From Aquincola sp. (lineage in GTDB: Bacteria; Pseudomonadota; Gammaproteobacteria; Burkholderiales; Burkholderiaceae_C): 43,084 bases of DNA. Position 1 is the first letter of the stretch, and each line of letters starts with the position of its first letter. The DNA is taken from NCBI GenBank assembly GCA_022841885.1, contig JALHQP010000018.1, positions 1 to 43,084 on the forward strand, given 5' to 3'. The notes beneath the pieces are model-generated. The model searched no databases. It was given only the letters and a program-made list of their open reading frames with translations, and was not told where the DNA came from. Shown here in pieces: positions 1-9,180 of this stretch. The position numbers were made by a program, and so were the translations under genes.

Positions 1-742
1 GCGCCACCTCGCGCGTGGCGCTCGGGTAGCCGCCGCCGTCGCGCCGCTCGTGGTGCTGGCGCACGGCGGCCAGCCACTCGGCGTCGGCCACGCCCGCGGC
101 GGCCAGCAGGTCGGCGGCCTCATCGGGATGGGCGCGCAGGCGCTCGAACTGCGTCTCGGTGGGCTTGTTGCCCTGCGTCGCCAGACGCCCCTGAAGCTCG
201 ATGATCGGCAGGTTCATCGTCAGCGCCGCACTGACCAGGCGCTGGATGTCGGCCTCGCTCCAGCCCAGGCGCGCGGCGGCCAGCGTGCAGGCCATCGCGG
301 TGTAGAGCGAATGGGTCAGGCCGTAGACCGACAGGCGCTTCGGGTCCTGCCGCATCGCGAGGTAGATGCCGATGTCGGGGTCGCGTTGCAGTTGCGCGCG
401 AAGCGCGCCGGCGAGTTCGGCCACGCGCTCGGGCAGGCCCGGCTCCTGCACGCTCTTGATCACGCGGTCGAGGCGCCAGATCAACTGCTCCCAATGGTCG
501 AACACCGTGAGCTTGCGCGCCGCCGCGTCGGGCTGCGCCGCCTGCTGCAAGGCGCGCACCTCCTCGGCGTCGACATAGACTCCGCGCTCGAACAGGGTTG
601 CGAGCTGGGCTTCGGTATCCACCACCTGGCCCTTGGCCAGCAGCAGCTTGCCGCGTTCGTCGCGCACGCCGAAGGGCAAAGGTTGCCCCACGACGACCTG
701 CCGTTGCACCAAGCGCAGCAGCCGAAGCCCCGGGGGGTTCAT
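1..742 (-). CDS. HD-GYP-like output domain protein, partial (cut by left edge)
   Basis: The reading frame starts at an ATG (742-740) ten bases after the plsC stop and runs off the left edge, so about 247 codons are visible. The visible end (around residues 227-239) carries the HHERRDGGGYP block, which matches the HHExxDGxGYP signature of HD-GYP cyclic-di-GMP phosphodiesterases. Around residue 142 there is a helix beginning HSLYTA. The place where an active enzyme has the HD dyad (normally AALLHDIGK) reads AALTMNLPI near residue 175, so the His-Asp metal ligands are missing. The family degrades c-di-GMP, but this copy may bind without hydrolysing, or act through protein contacts. The N-terminal 90 residues resemble the small accessory domain common in such proteins; I do not recognise it firmly. 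It is the last visible gene of the algH-to-plsC operon. Confidence 0.75.
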   Translation of the reverse strand, partial: MNPPGLRLLRLVQRQVVVGQPLPFGVRDERGKLLLAKGQVVDTEAQLATLFERGVYVDAEEVRALQQAAQPDAAARKLTVFDHWEQLIWRLDRVIKSVQEPGLPERVAELAGALRAQLQRDPDIGIYLAMRQDPKRLSVYGLTHSLYTAMACTLAAARLGWSEADIQRLVSAALTMNLPIIELQGRLATQGNKPTETQFERLRAHPDEAADLLAAAGVADAEWLAAVRQHHERRDGGGYPSATREVA

Positions 743-752
743 GGGCGCGACT

Positions 753-1505
753 CTATGCCGCGGCGCCGTCCTGCGGTGGCAAGGCTTTCCCGATGGTCTC
801 GCGCAGGTGCTCGGCCAGCGCACGCCGGTCGGCATGGGCCGTGCCCTCGGCGCTGAGCAGGCGCACCTCGACCGCCAGGCCGCGCGCCGCGACGATGCGC
901 CACAGGCTCTGCACCATCGTCGTGTCGCCGAGGAACTCGACCACCGGGCTGACCGCGTGCGTGGCGTCGAAGAAGCGCAGCACCACCGGCTGCACCGGCG
1001 TGGCGGTGGCGACGGCGGCCTGCAGCAGGTTGGCGTGAAAGGGCAGCAGCGTGCGCCCGTCGCCCGTGGTGCCTTCCGGGAACACCGCCACGGTGTCGCC
1101 GGCCTTCAGCGCTTCGGCCATCTGGTGCACCACGCGCAGTGCGTCGCGCTTCTTCTCGCGCTCGATGAACAGCGTGCCGGCGCCGGCCACCAGGCGGCCG
1201 ACCAGCGGCCAGTGCCTGACGTCGCTCTTGGAGACGAAGCGCGCTTCGGGAATCACGGCGTGGATGGCCGCGATGTCGAGCCAGGACACATGGTTGGCCA
1301 CCAGCAGCTTGGCGCCCGGTCGCGGCGTGCCGCTCGTGTGCTGCGCCAGCCCCATGACGTGCAGCAGCTTGGCCGACCACCACCGGATGCGCTGCTGACG
1401 CGCCCGCGCGTCGAGCGACGGAAAGCGTGCCAGCACGATGGCCAGCCCGTGCAGGCCGTGCACCAACACGCGCGCCAGGCGCCAGGCGGCGCGCAGCGCG
1501 GTCAT
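753..1505 (-). CDS. plsC: 1-acyl-sn-glycerol-3-phosphate acyltransferase
   Basis: This 250-residue membrane-associated acyltransferase would convert lysophosphatidic acid to phosphatidic acid in phospholipid synthesis at the inner membrane. The catalytic NHxxxxD block is visible as NHVSWLD at residues 71-77, and the glycerophosphate-binding FPEG block at 142-145 (FPEGTTGDG). An N-terminal hydrophobic stretch (residues 14-27) fits membrane attachment. The length is normal for PlsC. Its ATG overlaps the stop of the upstream pyrC' by the four-base ATGA arrangement, so translation is probably coupled. The pairing of plsC with pyrimidine genes is a conserved Burkholderiales order and does not imply shared chemistry. 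Confidence 0.93.
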   Translation of the reverse strand: MTALRAAWRLARVLVHGLHGLAIVLARFPSLDARARQQRIRWWSAKLLHVMGLAQHTSGTPRPGAKLLVANHVSWLDIAAIHAVIPEARFVSKSDVRHWPLVGRLVAGAGTLFIEREKKRDALRVVHQMAEALKAGDTVAVFPEGTTGDGRTLLPFHANLLQAAVATATPVQPVVLRFFDATHAVSPVVEFLGDTTMVQSLWRIVAARGLAVEVRLLSAEGTAHADRRALAEHLRETIGKALPPQDGAAA

Positions 1506-2821
1506 CGGTCTGGCGCGGCCGCCTCGTAGGCCACCGTGCCGGCCACCAGCGTGGCGCGCACGCGTCCGGGCAGCTCGAAGCCGCTGTGCTCGAAGGCGAA
1601 GGGGGTGTGCTTGCCCTGGCTGACCAGGGTCGCGTCGCCGACCTGCCAGCGCGCGCCAGGATCGAACACGCAGACATCGGCCACGCCGCCCTCGATCAGG
1701 CGGCCGGCGCTGGCTGCCAGCGTGCCGACGGCCGCACCGAGCACGCGCACCGGGTCGCAGGTCACGCGCGCCAGCGTCGTCGCCAGCGGCTGCTTCGCGT
1801 GTTCGCCCCAGTGCAGCGCCGCACCAAGCAGCAGCTCGAGGCCGCTCGCGCCCGGCGTGGCTTCGGCGAAAGGCAGGGTCTTCTCGTCGCTGTCCACCGG
1901 CGTGTGATCCGACACCAGCACGTCGATCGTGCCGTCAGCCAGCGCTGCGCGCAGCGCGTCGCGGTCGCGCTGCTGCCGCAGCGGCGGCGCGAGGCGGTAG
2001 GCCGAATTGAAGAAGCCGATGTCGACGTCGGTCAGGTGCAGCGAGTTGATGCTGACGTCGGCCGTCACAGGCAGACCCTCGGCCTTGGCGCGACGCAGCA
2101 GCTCGACGCCGGCCGCGCTCGACAGGCGCTCGAGGTGCACGCGAGCCCCGGTGGCACGCATCAGCTCGAAGATCGTGAACAGGGCCACCGTCTCGGCTGC
2201 CACCGGCACGCCCGACAGGCCCAGGCGCGTGGCCACCGCGCCGCTGGCCGCGACGCCCTTGCCGAGCCAGGGGTCCTGCGGCCGCAGCCACACCGTGTAG
2301 CCGAAGGTGGCGGCGTACTGCAGCGCGCGCTGCAGGGTCTGCGTGTTGACGATCGGCGCGTCGGCCTGCGAAAAGCCGACGCAGCCCGACTCGGTCAGCT
2401 CGGCCATCTCGGTCAGCGCCTCGCCGGCCAGGCCGCGCGTCAGCGCGCCGAGCGGGAAGACGCGGCAGCGCGAGAGCTTGCGGGCGCGGAACTTGAGCAT
2501 CTCGACCAGGCCGGGTTCGTCGAGCGGTGGGTCGGTGTCGGGCGGGCAGACCAGGCTCGTCACGCCACCGGCCGCCGCCGCGGCCAGTTCGCTCTCGAGC
2601 ATGCCCTCGTGCTCATGGCCCGGTTCGCGCAGGCGCGCGGCCAAGTCCACCAGGCCCGGCGCGACGACGCAACCGGCGGCGTCGATGCGGTGCTCGGGTT
2701 GGAAGTCGCGCGACACCTCGCCGATCGCGACGATGCGGTCGCCGGCGATCGCGAGATCACCGGTGCGGTCGAGGCCGTTGGCGGGGTCGACCAGGCGGCC
2801 GTTCTTGATCAGCAGCTTCAT
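1502..2821 (-). CDS. pyrC': Dihydroorotase-like protein PyrC' (predicted catalytically inactive)
   Basis: This 439-residue amidohydrolase-fold protein follows pyrB with an ATGA overlap. Active class I dihydroorotases have the zinc motif D-x-H-x-H followed by LREPG. Here the motif reads [10 protein letters not shown] (residues 59-68), so both histidines are replaced (Ala61, Arg63) while the rest of the loop is kept. The late Asp loop survives as SDHTP, but the metal site as a whole cannot form. In Pseudomonas and relatives a pyrB-overlapping pyrC' encodes such an inactive homologue, which is needed as a structural partner of aspartate transcarbamoylase; I infer the same role here. A catalytic pyrC must then lie elsewhere in the genome. 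The start at 2821 is chosen because of the overlap and because the protein begins with the usual short beta strand [10 protein letters not shown]. Confidence 0.9.
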   Translation of the reverse strand: MKLLIKNGRLVDPANGLDRTGDLAIAGDRIVAIGEVSRDFQPEHRIDAAGCVVAPGLVDLAARLREPGHEHEGMLESELAAAAAGGVTSLVCPPDTDPPLDEPGLVEMLKFRARKLSRCRVFPLGALTRGLAGEALTEMAELTESGCVGFSQADAPIVNTQTLQRALQYAATFGYTVWLRPQDPWLGKGVAASGAVATRLGLSGVPVAAETVALFTIFELMRATGARVHLERLSSAAGVELLRRAKAEGLPVTADVSINSLHLTDVDIGFFNSAYRLAPPLRQQRDRDALRAALADGTIDVLVSDHTPVDSDEKTLPFAEATPGASGLELLLGAALHWGEHAKQPLATTLARVTCDPVRVLGAAVGTLAASAGRLIEGGVADVCVFDPGARWQVGDATLVSQGKHTPFAFEHSGFELPGRVRATLVAGTVAYEAAAPDR

Positions 2822-3780
2822 GCTTCGTTGCCAGCAATGGTCGACATCACCGCCATGCGCACCGCGATGCCGAAGGTGACCTGCGGCAGGATCACGCTGG
2901 CGCGGCCGTCGGCGACCGACGAGTCGATCTCGACGCCGCGGTTGATCGGCCCCGGGTGCATCACGATCGCGTCGGACTTGGCCAGCGCCATCTTCTCGGG
3001 CGTGAGGCCGAAGCGCTTGAAGTACTCGCCGGCGGACGGCAGCATCGCGCCGCTCATGCGCTCGTTCTGCAGCCGCAGCATGATGATCACGTCGGCGTCG
3101 CGGATGCCCTCGGCCATGTCGTGGCACACGCGCACACCCATGGCGGCCAGGTCACCCGGCACCAGGGTCTTGGGGCCGACGGCGCGGATGTCGGGCACGC
3201 CCAGCGTGGTCAGCGCGTGGATGTCCGAGCGCGCGACGCGCGAGTGAACGATGTCGCCGACGATGGCCACAGACAGCTGCGTGAAGTCGCCCTTGAAGTG
3301 GCGGATCGTGTACATGTCGAGCAGGCCCTGCGTCGGGTGCGCGTGGCGGCCGTCGCCGGCGTTGACCACGTGCACGTGCGGCGCCACATGCTGGGCGATC
3401 AGGAAGGGCGCACCGCTCTCGGCGTGGCGCACCACGAACATGTCGGCATGCATCGCCGACAGGTTGGCGATCGTGTCGAGCAGGCTCTCGCCCTTGGCGG
3501 TGGAGCTGCGCGCGATGTCGAGGTTGATCACGTCGGCCGACAGGCGCTTGGCCGCGATCTCGAAGGTGGTGCGGGTGCGCGTGCTGTTCTCGAAGAACAG
3601 GTTGAACACGCTCTTGCCGCGCAGCAGCGGCACCTTCTTGACGTCGCGCTCGTTGACCGAAAGAAAGGTGCCCGCGGTATCGAGCAGTTGCGTCAGCACG
3701 GCGCGCGGCAGGCCCTCGATCGACAGCAGATGGATCAGCTCGCCGTGCTGGTTGAGCTGGGGGTTGCGTTTGGACAGCAT
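2818..3780 (-). CDS. pyrB: Aspartate carbamoyltransferase catalytic subunit
   Basis: The 320-residue protein catalyses carbamoyl phosphate plus aspartate to carbamoyl aspartate, the committed step of pyrimidine synthesis. The carbamoyl-phosphate loop [13 protein letters not shown] lies at residues 62-74. The mobile loop with [11 protein letters not shown] and the HPTQGLLD segment are also present, so all active-site blocks look intact. No pyrI gene is visible. Instead the gene is followed by the inactive pyrC', as in the dodecameric PyrB-PyrC' enzymes of pseudomonads. The ATG shares one base with the pyrR stop (TGATG) and the stop overlaps pyrC' by four bases, so pyrR-pyrB-pyrC' is one translational unit. 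Confidence 0.96.
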   Translation of the reverse strand: MLSKRNPQLNQHGELIHLLSIEGLPRAVLTQLLDTAGTFLSVNERDVKKVPLLRGKSVFNLFFENSTRTRTTFEIAAKRLSADVINLDIARSSTAKGESLLDTIANLSAMHADMFVVRHAESGAPFLIAQHVAPHVHVVNAGDGRHAHPTQGLLDMYTIRHFKGDFTQLSVAIVGDIVHSRVARSDIHALTTLGVPDIRAVGPKTLVPGDLAAMGVRVCHDMAEGIRDADVIIMLRLQNERMSGAMLPSAGEYFKRFGLTPEKMALAKSDAIVMHPGPINRGVEIDSSVADGRASVILPQVTFGIAVRMAVMSTIAGNEA

Positions 3781-4292
3781 CAGGCCGCCTGCCCGACGGC
3801 GAAACTGAAGCGGCCGGTGTCGTCACGCGCCAGCGACAGGCGTTGGCCCGGCGCCAGGCTGACCCGGGCGGCGGCGAACGCGGCCTCGATCGGCAGCTCG
3901 CGGCCGCCGCGGTCCACCAGCACCGCCAGCGTCACGCTGGCCGGGCGGCCGAAGTCGTAGAGCTCGTTGACCACCGCGCGGATCGTGCGCCCGGTGTAGA
4001 GCACGTCGTCGATCAGTACGATGTGGCTGCCGTCGATCTCGAACGGCAGCTTGGTCGTCCCCGAGTCCGTGGCCAGGCCACGCTCGCCGAAGTCGTCGCG
4101 GTGCAGCGCACTGGTGATGGTGCCGGCCTCCACGGCCAGGCCCAGGTCGGCTTGCAGGCGCGCGGCCAGCCAGGCGCCACCGGACCAGATGCCGACCAGG
4201 GCCGCATCGGGCCGCTCGGCCAGCAACCGGCGCACGCCGTCGCGCAGCGCGACGTACAGCGCCTCGGCGTCGAGGGTCAGGGTGGATGTCAT
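3780..4292 (-). CDS. pyrR: PyrR-type bifunctional pyrimidine regulator / uracil phosphoribosyltransferase
   Basis: This 170-residue type I phosphoribosyltransferase has the PRPP-binding loop [13 protein letters not shown] at residues 91-103, the hallmark of PyrR ([10 protein letters not shown]). PyrR proteins convert uracil plus PRPP to UMP, and in some bacteria they bind pyr mRNA to control attenuation. Its place directly upstream of pyrB supports a pyrimidine role. I saw no clear anti-terminator/terminator pair ahead of it, because it overlaps ruvX by four bases, so RNA-binding regulation is uncertain. The start at 4292 is fixed by the ATGA overlap with ruvX. Confidence 0.92.
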   Translation of the reverse strand: MTSTLTLDAEALYVALRDGVRRLLAERPDAALVGIWSGGAWLAARLQADLGLAVEAGTITSALHRDDFGERGLATDSGTTKLPFEIDGSHIVLIDDVLYTGRTIRAVVNELYDFGRPASVTLAVLVDRGGRELPIEAAFAAARVSLAPGQRLSLARDDTGRFSFAVGQAA

Positions 4293-4705
4293 GGGTCGGT
4301 GCTCGATTCGCGCAGGTACTGTTCGAGGATCAGCGCCGCCGCGGCGGCATCGGCGTCGGCGGCGCCCAGGGCATGGGCTTCGGTGGTCGTGTAGCGCTCG
4401 TCGACCTCGTGCACCGGAAGGCCGAAGCGGCCGGCCAGCTGGCGCGCGAAACGCTGGGCGCGGCGCGTATTGTCGTGCGGCGCGCCGTCGGGGTGGTACG
4501 GCACGCCGACCACCAGCGCGTCGGGCTGCCACTCGCGCAGCAGGCGGCCGACGGCGTCGAAGCGGGCCTCGCCTTCGGCGGCGATGGTGGTCAGCGGCGT
4601 GGCCGTGCGCGTCAAGGCATTGCCCGAAGCGACGCCGACGCGCTTGATACCGAAGTCGAAAGAAAGGAAGGACTGAAGCGCGGTGGAGCGGGCTGGCCCG
4701 CTCAT
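4289..4705 (-). CDS. ruvX: Putative pre-16S rRNA nuclease / Holliday junction resolvase-like RuvX (YqgF)
   Basis: The protein has 138 residues with an RNase H-like fold. The first acidic site is in [12 protein letters not shown] (Asp17 followed by Gly-x-K/R-R-x-G), the classic YqgF start. The second block [13 protein letters not shown] and a late acidic position ([13 protein letters not shown]) complete the usual triad. YqgF removes 5' extra bases from 16S rRNA precursors in E. coli. The gene overlaps algH upstream and pyrR downstream, each by four bases. The algH-ruvX pair is conserved in many proteobacteria, including E. coli yqgE-yqgF. Confidence 0.92.
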   Translation of the reverse strand: MSGPARSTALQSFLSFDFGIKRVGVASGNALTRTATPLTTIAAEGEARFDAVGRLLREWQPDALVVGVPYHPDGAPHDNTRRAQRFARQLAGRFGLPVHEVDERYTTTEAHALGAADADAAAAALILEQYLRESSTDP

Positions 4706-5286
4706 GCGTGCCCCGCCTCCTGGCTCAGCATATGGGGGTCGAAGCCGAGCAGCGACAGCGCGCGGTCGTAGCGCTGGTCGATCGGCGTGTCGAAGATGAT
4801 CTGCGGGTCTGCACTCACCGTCAGCCAGCCGTTGCGACCGATCTCGTCCTCCAGCTGGCCGGCGCCCCAGCCGCTGTAGCCGAGCGTGACCAGCAGCTTC
4901 TTCGGGCCGGCACCTTCGGCCAGGGCCTCGAGCACGTCCTTGCTGGTGGTCATGTCGAGCGCGCCGCCGGCGATCGCCAGCGTGCTGCTGTAGGGGCTGC
5001 CGTCCTCGGTGAGGCGTTCGTGCAACACGAAGCCGCGCTCGGTCTGCACCGGCCCGCCGAAGTAGACGGGCGAGTCGGCGATGTCCTCGCGTGTCAGGCT
5101 GAGCTCGACCTTCTCGAAAAGGTTCTTCAGCTTGATGTCGACCGGCTTGTTGATCACCAGCCCCAGCGCGCCCTTCTCGGTGTGCTCGCACAGGTAGACC
5201 ACGGAGCCCGCAAAGGTCGGGTCGCCCATGCCTGGCATGGCGATCAGGAACTGGTTGGTGAGGTTGATGCGGTCGTGTCCCGCCAT
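4702..5286 (-). CDS. algH: UPF0301 family protein AlgH/YqgE
   Basis: This 194-residue protein belongs to the UPF0301 (DUF179) family. The typical N-terminal block [20 protein letters not shown], the [14 protein letters not shown] segment and the YFGGPV segment are all visible. The molecular function of the family is unsettled; the name AlgH comes from an alginate phenotype in Pseudomonas. A further in-frame ATG exists at 5334, but the start at 5286 matches the family, whose members begin a few residues before LTNQFL. It is the first gene of the minus-strand pyr operon. The 113 bases up to the divergent acetyltransferase must contain both promoters; a TAGAAT-like -10 lies just upstream on the minus strand, without a convincing -35. 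Confidence 0.9.
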   Translation of the reverse strand: MAGHDRINLTNQFLIAMPGMGDPTFAGSVVYLCEHTEKGALGLVINKPVDIKLKNLFEKVELSLTREDIADSPVYFGGPVQTERGFVLHERLTEDGSPYSSTLAIAGGALDMTTSKDVLEALAEGAGPKKLLVTLGYSGWGAGQLEDEIGRNGWLTVSADPQIIFDTPIDQRYDRALSLLGFDPHMLSQEAGHA

Positions 5287-5399
5287 GAGGGTCGATTCTA
5301 AGCTTCGCCGACTAGCCAGCCGTGAGAAATTCACGCATGCTTTCGGAGCCGGCCCGCGCCGGCGGGCGGGTCGTTGGGACCCCGTTCGAGGGGAGAAGA

Positions 5400-6056
5400 A
5401 TGAGTTTCGATCCAGAGCGCCTCAACGCGCAGTTGAGTGGCGCCCAGAGCGATCGCCTGGTGCTGCGCGCACCGTCGCTGGGCGACGCCCTCGACCTGTT
5501 CGACGCCACGCGTCACCCGGCGTTCAACGAGCACCTGATGTGGGCCCCGCCCGACAGCCTGGCCGATGTGGGCCGACGCCTGCAGCGCGTGATCGAGCGT
5601 GCCCAGGCCGGGGCCTGCGCCGCGTTCTCGGCCATCGAGCGCGCCACCGGACGCTGGGTCGCGCTGTTCCGCTTCGAGCCGCGCGAGCAGGCCAGCTGGG
5701 CCGAGCTGGGCCTGTGGTCGCACCCGGCGTTCTGGGGCGCCGGCCACGGCGAAGAGGTGACGCGGCTGGCGATCGAGCAGGCATTCTCCAAGACCGAACT
5801 CGAGGCCGTCGTGGCCTGCGCCAAGCCACAGCACAAGGTGTCGATGCGCCTGCTCGAGCGCTGCGGCCTGGAGCCGATCGGCATCGCGCCGCGCGCGCAC
5901 GAGAGCGGCCACCAGGTGCCGCTGATGCAGATGCTGTTGACGCGCACGCGCTGGGCGTGGCTGCGCACCGAGTCGATCTCGGGCTGGCTGCCCGGGCCGG
6001 CGGAGGTGGCCGAGGCGCCGGCGCCGCTGCACGCCCTGCCAGGCCGACCGCACTGA
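5400..6056 (+). CDS. GNAT family N-acetyltransferase (RimJ/RimL-like)
   Basis: A 218-residue protein with the GNAT fold of the RimJ/RimL type, which transfers acetyl groups from acetyl-CoA to amines such as protein N termini. The acetyl-CoA pyrophosphate loop is visible as HPAFWGAGHGEEVTRLAIEQAF, which fits the Q/RxxGxG/A pattern loosely. It is followed by the usual VACAKPQHKVSMRLLERCGLE strand-helix segment (N at the normal NxxSxxLLEK position replaced by H-K-V-S). The start at 5400 is preceded by a strong GGGGAG ribosome site about six bases upstream, so it is preferred over an in-frame ATG at 5322. The substrate is unknown. It diverges from algH and precedes the photolyase. Confidence 0.85.
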   Translation: MSFDPERLNAQLSGAQSDRLVLRAPSLGDALDLFDATRHPAFNEHLMWAPPDSLADVGRRLQRVIERAQAGACAAFSAIERATGRWVALFRFEPREQASWAELGLWSHPAFWGAGHGEEVTRLAIEQAFSKTELEAVVACAKPQHKVSMRLLERCGLEPIGIAPRAHESGHQVPLMQMLLTRTRWAWLRTESISGWLPGPAEVAEAPAPLHALPGRPH

Positions 6057-6070
6057 GCCCGGCGCAGCCT

Positions 6071-6094
6071 CGTGCGAGCCGATAAGCTCGCACG
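6071..6094 (+). promoter_or_regulatory. Perfect 9-bp hairpin abutting the photolyase start codon
   Basis: CGTGCGAGC (6071-6079) pairs perfectly with GCTCGCACG (6086-6094) around a six-base loop (CGATAA). The start codon of phrB begins at the very next base. There is no Shine-Dalgarno sequence outside the hairpin. It could hide the translation start, or the GATAAG inside may act as a -10 element for a nearly leaderless transcript. Both readings are inference. Confidence 0.5.
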
Positions 6095-7591
6095 ATGCCC
6101 ACCCTGCACGGCACCGCCAAACCGCTCGACCGCGCCCTGGTCTGGCTGCGGCGCGACCTGCGCACCGACGACCACGCGGCGCTGTACCACGCGCTGGTCG
6201 CGGCGCGCCAGGTCTGGTGCGGCTTCGTGTTCGACCGCGCGATCCTCGACGCGCTGCCGCGCGCCGACCGGCGTGTCGAGTTCATCCGCGAGAGCCTGGT
6301 CGGCGTCGACGCGCACCTGCGCTCGCTCGGGCGGCATCACGGCATCGACGGCGTGCGCCTGCTGGTACGCCATGGCCACGCCTCCGAGACCCTGCCGCGC
6401 CTGGCCGCCGAGCTCGGCGTGCAGGCCGTGTACTGCAACCACGACGACGAACCCGACGCCCTGGCGCGCGATGCCAAGGTGCGCGGCACGCTGGCCGACC
6501 AGGGCATCGCACTGCACACGAGCAAGGACCATGTGGTGTTCGAGCGCAGCGAGGTGCTGACGCAGGCCGGCACCCCGTTCTCGGTCTTCACACCCTACAA
6601 GAATGCCTGGCTGCGCAAGCTCGACGGCTTCTACCTGAGGGCCTACCCGGTGGCACGCCACGCCGCGGCGCTCTCGGCGCCGCCGCCAGGCGTGGCGACG
6701 GGTGTGCCGACGCTGGCCGAGATCGGCTTCGGGCCGACCAACTTCGCCACGCTGAAGCTGCCACCCGGCCCCGACGGCGCGGCCGAGCTGCTCGAGGACT
6801 TCCTGTCCGACCGCATCGACGACTACGCGAAAACACGCGACTTCCCGGCGGTCAAGGGGCCGAGCTACCTGTCGACCCACCTGCGCTTCGGCACGGTATC
6901 GATCCGCCGCCTGGCGCGCGAGGCATGGCAGCGCACGCAGGGCGGCTCGCGCGGCGCCGAGACCTGGCTGTCGGAGCTGGTGTGGCGCGACTTCTACCAC
7001 CAGGTGCTGCATCACCATCCGCATGTGGTCGGCCACGCCTTCAAGCGCGAGTACGACGCGATCCGCTGGGAGCATGGCAAGCATGCCGACGAGCACTTCG
7101 CGGCCTGGTGCGAGGGCCGCACCGGCTACCCGCTGGTGGACGCGGCGATGGCGCAGATCAACCAGACCGGCTACATGCACAACCGGCTGCGCATGGTGGT
7201 CGCCAGTTTCCTGACCAAGGACCTCGGCCTCGACTGGCGGCGCGGGGAAGCCTACTTCGCGACGCACCTGAACGACTTCGACCTCGCCGCCAACAACGGC
7301 GGCTGGCAATGGGCGGCGTCGACCGGCTGCGACGCGCAGCCGTACTTCCGCATCTTCAACCCGGTGAGCCAGAGCGAGAAGTTCGACCCGCAGGGCAAGT
7401 TCATCCGGCGCTACCTGCCGCAGCTCGCGAAACTGCCCGACAAGCTGATCCATGCCCCCTGGCTGGCGCGTGCGGTGGACCTGGCCGCGGCAGGCATAGA
7501 ACTCGGCCGCGACTACCCGCGGCCGGTCGTGGCGCACGACCTGGCGCGCCAGAAGACGCTCGAGCGCTATGCGGGGGCGAAGGCGGCTTGA
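6095..7591 (+). CDS. phrB: Deoxyribodipyrimidine photo-lyase (class I CPD photolyase)
   Basis: The 498-residue flavoprotein repairs UV-made cyclobutane pyrimidine dimers using blue light. The N-terminal Rossmann-like antenna domain starts with ALVWLRRDLRTDDHAALYHA. The C-terminal FAD domain has the strongly conserved blocks WLSELVWRDFYHQ, GRTGYPLVDAAMAQINQTGYMHNRLRM, then WRRGEAYFATHLNDFDLAANNGGWQWAASTG (each continuous in the protein), and YFRIFNPVSQSEKFDP. Length and order are typical of bacterial PhrB. It ends seven bases before the convergent tatC stop. Confidence 0.96.
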   Translation: MPTLHGTAKPLDRALVWLRRDLRTDDHAALYHALVAARQVWCGFVFDRAILDALPRADRRVEFIRESLVGVDAHLRSLGRHHGIDGVRLLVRHGHASETLPRLAAELGVQAVYCNHDDEPDALARDAKVRGTLADQGIALHTSKDHVVFERSEVLTQAGTPFSVFTPYKNAWLRKLDGFYLRAYPVARHAAALSAPPPGVATGVPTLAEIGFGPTNFATLKLPPGPDGAAELLEDFLSDRIDDYAKTRDFPAVKGPSYLSTHLRFGTVSIRRLAREAWQRTQGGSRGAETWLSELVWRDFYHQVLHHHPHVVGHAFKREYDAIRWEHGKHADEHFAAWCEGRTGYPLVDAAMAQINQTGYMHNRLRMVVASFLTKDLGLDWRRGEAYFATHLNDFDLAANNGGWQWAASTGCDAQPYFRIFNPVSQSEKFDPQGKFIRRYLPQLAKLPDKLIHAPWLARAVDLAAAGIELGRDYPRPVVAHDLARQKTLERYAGAKAA

Positions 7592-7598
7592 GTACCGC

Positions 7599-8390
7599 TC
7601 AGGTGGCCTTGCCGGCCTCGGCCTGCGGCTCGTCTTCCTTCTTCTTGACGAAGATCCGCGCGGCCCAGATGCCCGCTTCGTAGAGCAGGCACATCGGCAC
7701 CGCCAGCGCCAGCTGCGACACCACGTCCGGCGGCGTGATGACCGCGGCGACGATGAAGGCCACCACGATGAAGTAGCCGCGGAACTCGGCCAGCTGCTTG
7801 ACCGTCACCAGCCCCACCTTGACCAGCAGGATCACGACGATCGGCACCTGGAAGGCGGCCGCGAACGCGATGTACAGGCCCAGCACCGCCTCGACGTAGG
7901 ACGCGACGTCGGGCGTCGCCGCCACCGAGGCTGGTGCGAACTTCTGCAGGAAGAAGAACATCTTGTCGAGCACGAACAGCTGCACGAAGGCGATGCCCGC
8001 GTAGGCCAGCGCGCTGCCGAAGAAGATCAGCGGCAGCGCGAAGCGCTTCTCGTGCTTGTACAGGCCCGGCGCGATGAACATCCAGGCCTGGTAGATCAGC
8101 CAGGGCAGCGCGAGCAGCACGCCCGCCATGAACAGCACCTTCAGCGGGATGAAGAAGGGCGAGAACACGCCCACCGCGATCAGCTTCGCGTCGGGTGGCA
8201 TGTGGGCGCGGATCGGCATCGCGAGCAGGTCGAGCAGGCCGGTCGGGCCGGGCCAGATCGCGAGCACGATCACCGCCGCAACCAGGCCGTAGATCGCATG
8301 GATCATGCGGTCGCGCAGTTCGACCAGGTGGGAGACGAAGGGCTGCTCGGTGCCCGCGAGTTCGTCTTCCTTGTCCGCCGGATCGCTCAT
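7599..8390 (-). CDS. tatC: Sec-independent protein translocase subunit TatC
   Basis: This 263-residue inner-membrane protein with six membrane segments forms the twin-arginine signal receptor with TatB. Seen here are the N-terminal [12 protein letters not shown] block, the [10 protein letters not shown] segment, the [12 protein letters not shown] loop and the [21 protein letters not shown] region, all TatC hallmarks. The ATG overlaps the tatB stop by four bases. The multicopper oxidase in this window carries a twin-arginine signal and is a likely client. Confidence 0.97.
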   Translation of the reverse strand: MSDPADKEDELAGTEQPFVSHLVELRDRMIHAIYGLVAAVIVLAIWPGPTGLLDLLAMPIRAHMPPDAKLIAVGVFSPFFIPLKVLFMAGVLLALPWLIYQAWMFIAPGLYKHEKRFALPLIFFGSALAYAGIAFVQLFVLDKMFFFLQKFAPASVAATPDVASYVEAVLGLYIAFAAAFQVPIVVILLVKVGLVTVKQLAEFRGYFIVVAFIVAAVITPPDVVSQLALAVPMCLLYEAGIWAARIFVKKKEDEPQAEAGKAT

Positions 8391-8866
8391 TTGGACAGCG
8401 GCTTGGGCCGGTAGCGGGCCACGCGCGCCGCCCCGGACAAGGCCTTCGTGCGCACGCCCGCGCGCTGCTTGTACCAGGTGGGCGTCGCGCCGCGCTTCAG
8501 GCGCCAGTTCTTCTTCGGATGCTTGTACTCGGGCACCGGCGTCGACAGGTCCTGCAGTGCACCGACCGCCGTGTCAACGTCGCCCGACTTCCACTGTGTC
8601 TCGAGTTCGCTGGTGGCCGAACTGACCTCGCGGTTGACCGACTGCTCGACGTCGCGCGCCGCCGTCTCGAACTGCGACTTCATCTTCTGCAGCTCTTCGA
8701 GTTCGATCGAGCGGTTGACCTCGGCCTTGACGTCGGCCACGTAACGCTGCGCCTTGCCGAGCATGTGGCCGACCGTGCGCGCCACGCGCGGCAGCTTCTC
8801 GGGCCCGATGACGATCAGCGCCACCGCACCGATCAGTGCGATCTTGTCGAATCCGAAGTCGATCAT
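8387..8866 (-). CDS. tatB: Sec-independent protein translocase subunit TatB
   Basis: A 159-residue protein with one N-terminal membrane segment (about residues 8-21), the Gly-Pro hinge in [23 protein letters not shown], and a charged amphipathic helix of about 60 residues. This hinge separates TatB from TatA. The C-terminal tail is basic and rich in Lys, Arg and Trp ([20 protein letters not shown]). TatB binds TatC in the signal-receptor complex. It follows tatA by 34 bases and overlaps tatC. Confidence 0.95.
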   Translation of the reverse strand: MIDFGFDKIALIGAVALIVIGPEKLPRVARTVGHMLGKAQRYVADVKAEVNRSIELEELQKMKSQFETAARDVEQSVNREVSSATSELETQWKSGDVDTAVGALQDLSTPVPEYKHPKKNWRLKRGATPTWYKQRAGVRTKALSGAARVARYRPKPLSK

Positions 8867-8900
8867 GGGACGCGCCCGCCGCCAACGCGGGCTGGGCGGG

Positions 8901-9140
8901 TCAGGTCTTGGTCTTGGTTTCGACGTCCACCGTATTGGCGTCGTTCGCCTTGCCGGTGGTGACCTGCTGTTGCGGCGGCGTCGCCCCGTCGGCCGACTCG
9001 CCGCCGGCCTTCATGCCGTCCTTGAAGCCCTTGACGGCACCCCCGAGGTCGGAGCCGATGTTCTTGAGCTTCTTGGTGCCGAAGATCAGCACCACGACCA
9101 GCAGCACGATCAGCCAATGCCAGATGCTGAACGATCCCAT
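8901..9140 (-). CDS. tatA: Sec-independent protein translocase subunit TatA
   Basis: A 79-residue pore-forming subunit. It has a short N-terminal membrane helix ([17 protein letters not shown]), the conserved [21 protein letters not shown] hinge and amphipathic helix, and a short polar tail. It precedes tatB and tatC, as usual in betaproteobacteria. The preceding 40 bases before hinT hold a possible GGAGAA ribosome site (minus strand, just upstream of 9140). Confidence 0.96.
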   Translation of the reverse strand: MGSFSIWHWLIVLLVVVLIFGTKKLKNIGSDLGGAVKGFKDGMKAGGESADGATPPQQQVTTGKANDANTVDVETKTKT

Positions 9141-9180
9141 GACGTTCTCCCGAAGGAATGAATAGGCCGGATTCTAGAGG

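Noticed and set aside
5287-5399. Strong bidirectional promoter between algH and the GNAT gene
   Set aside because: A TAGAAT-like -10 is present on the minus strand, but no -35 lies at a workable distance, so it was not listed as a feature.
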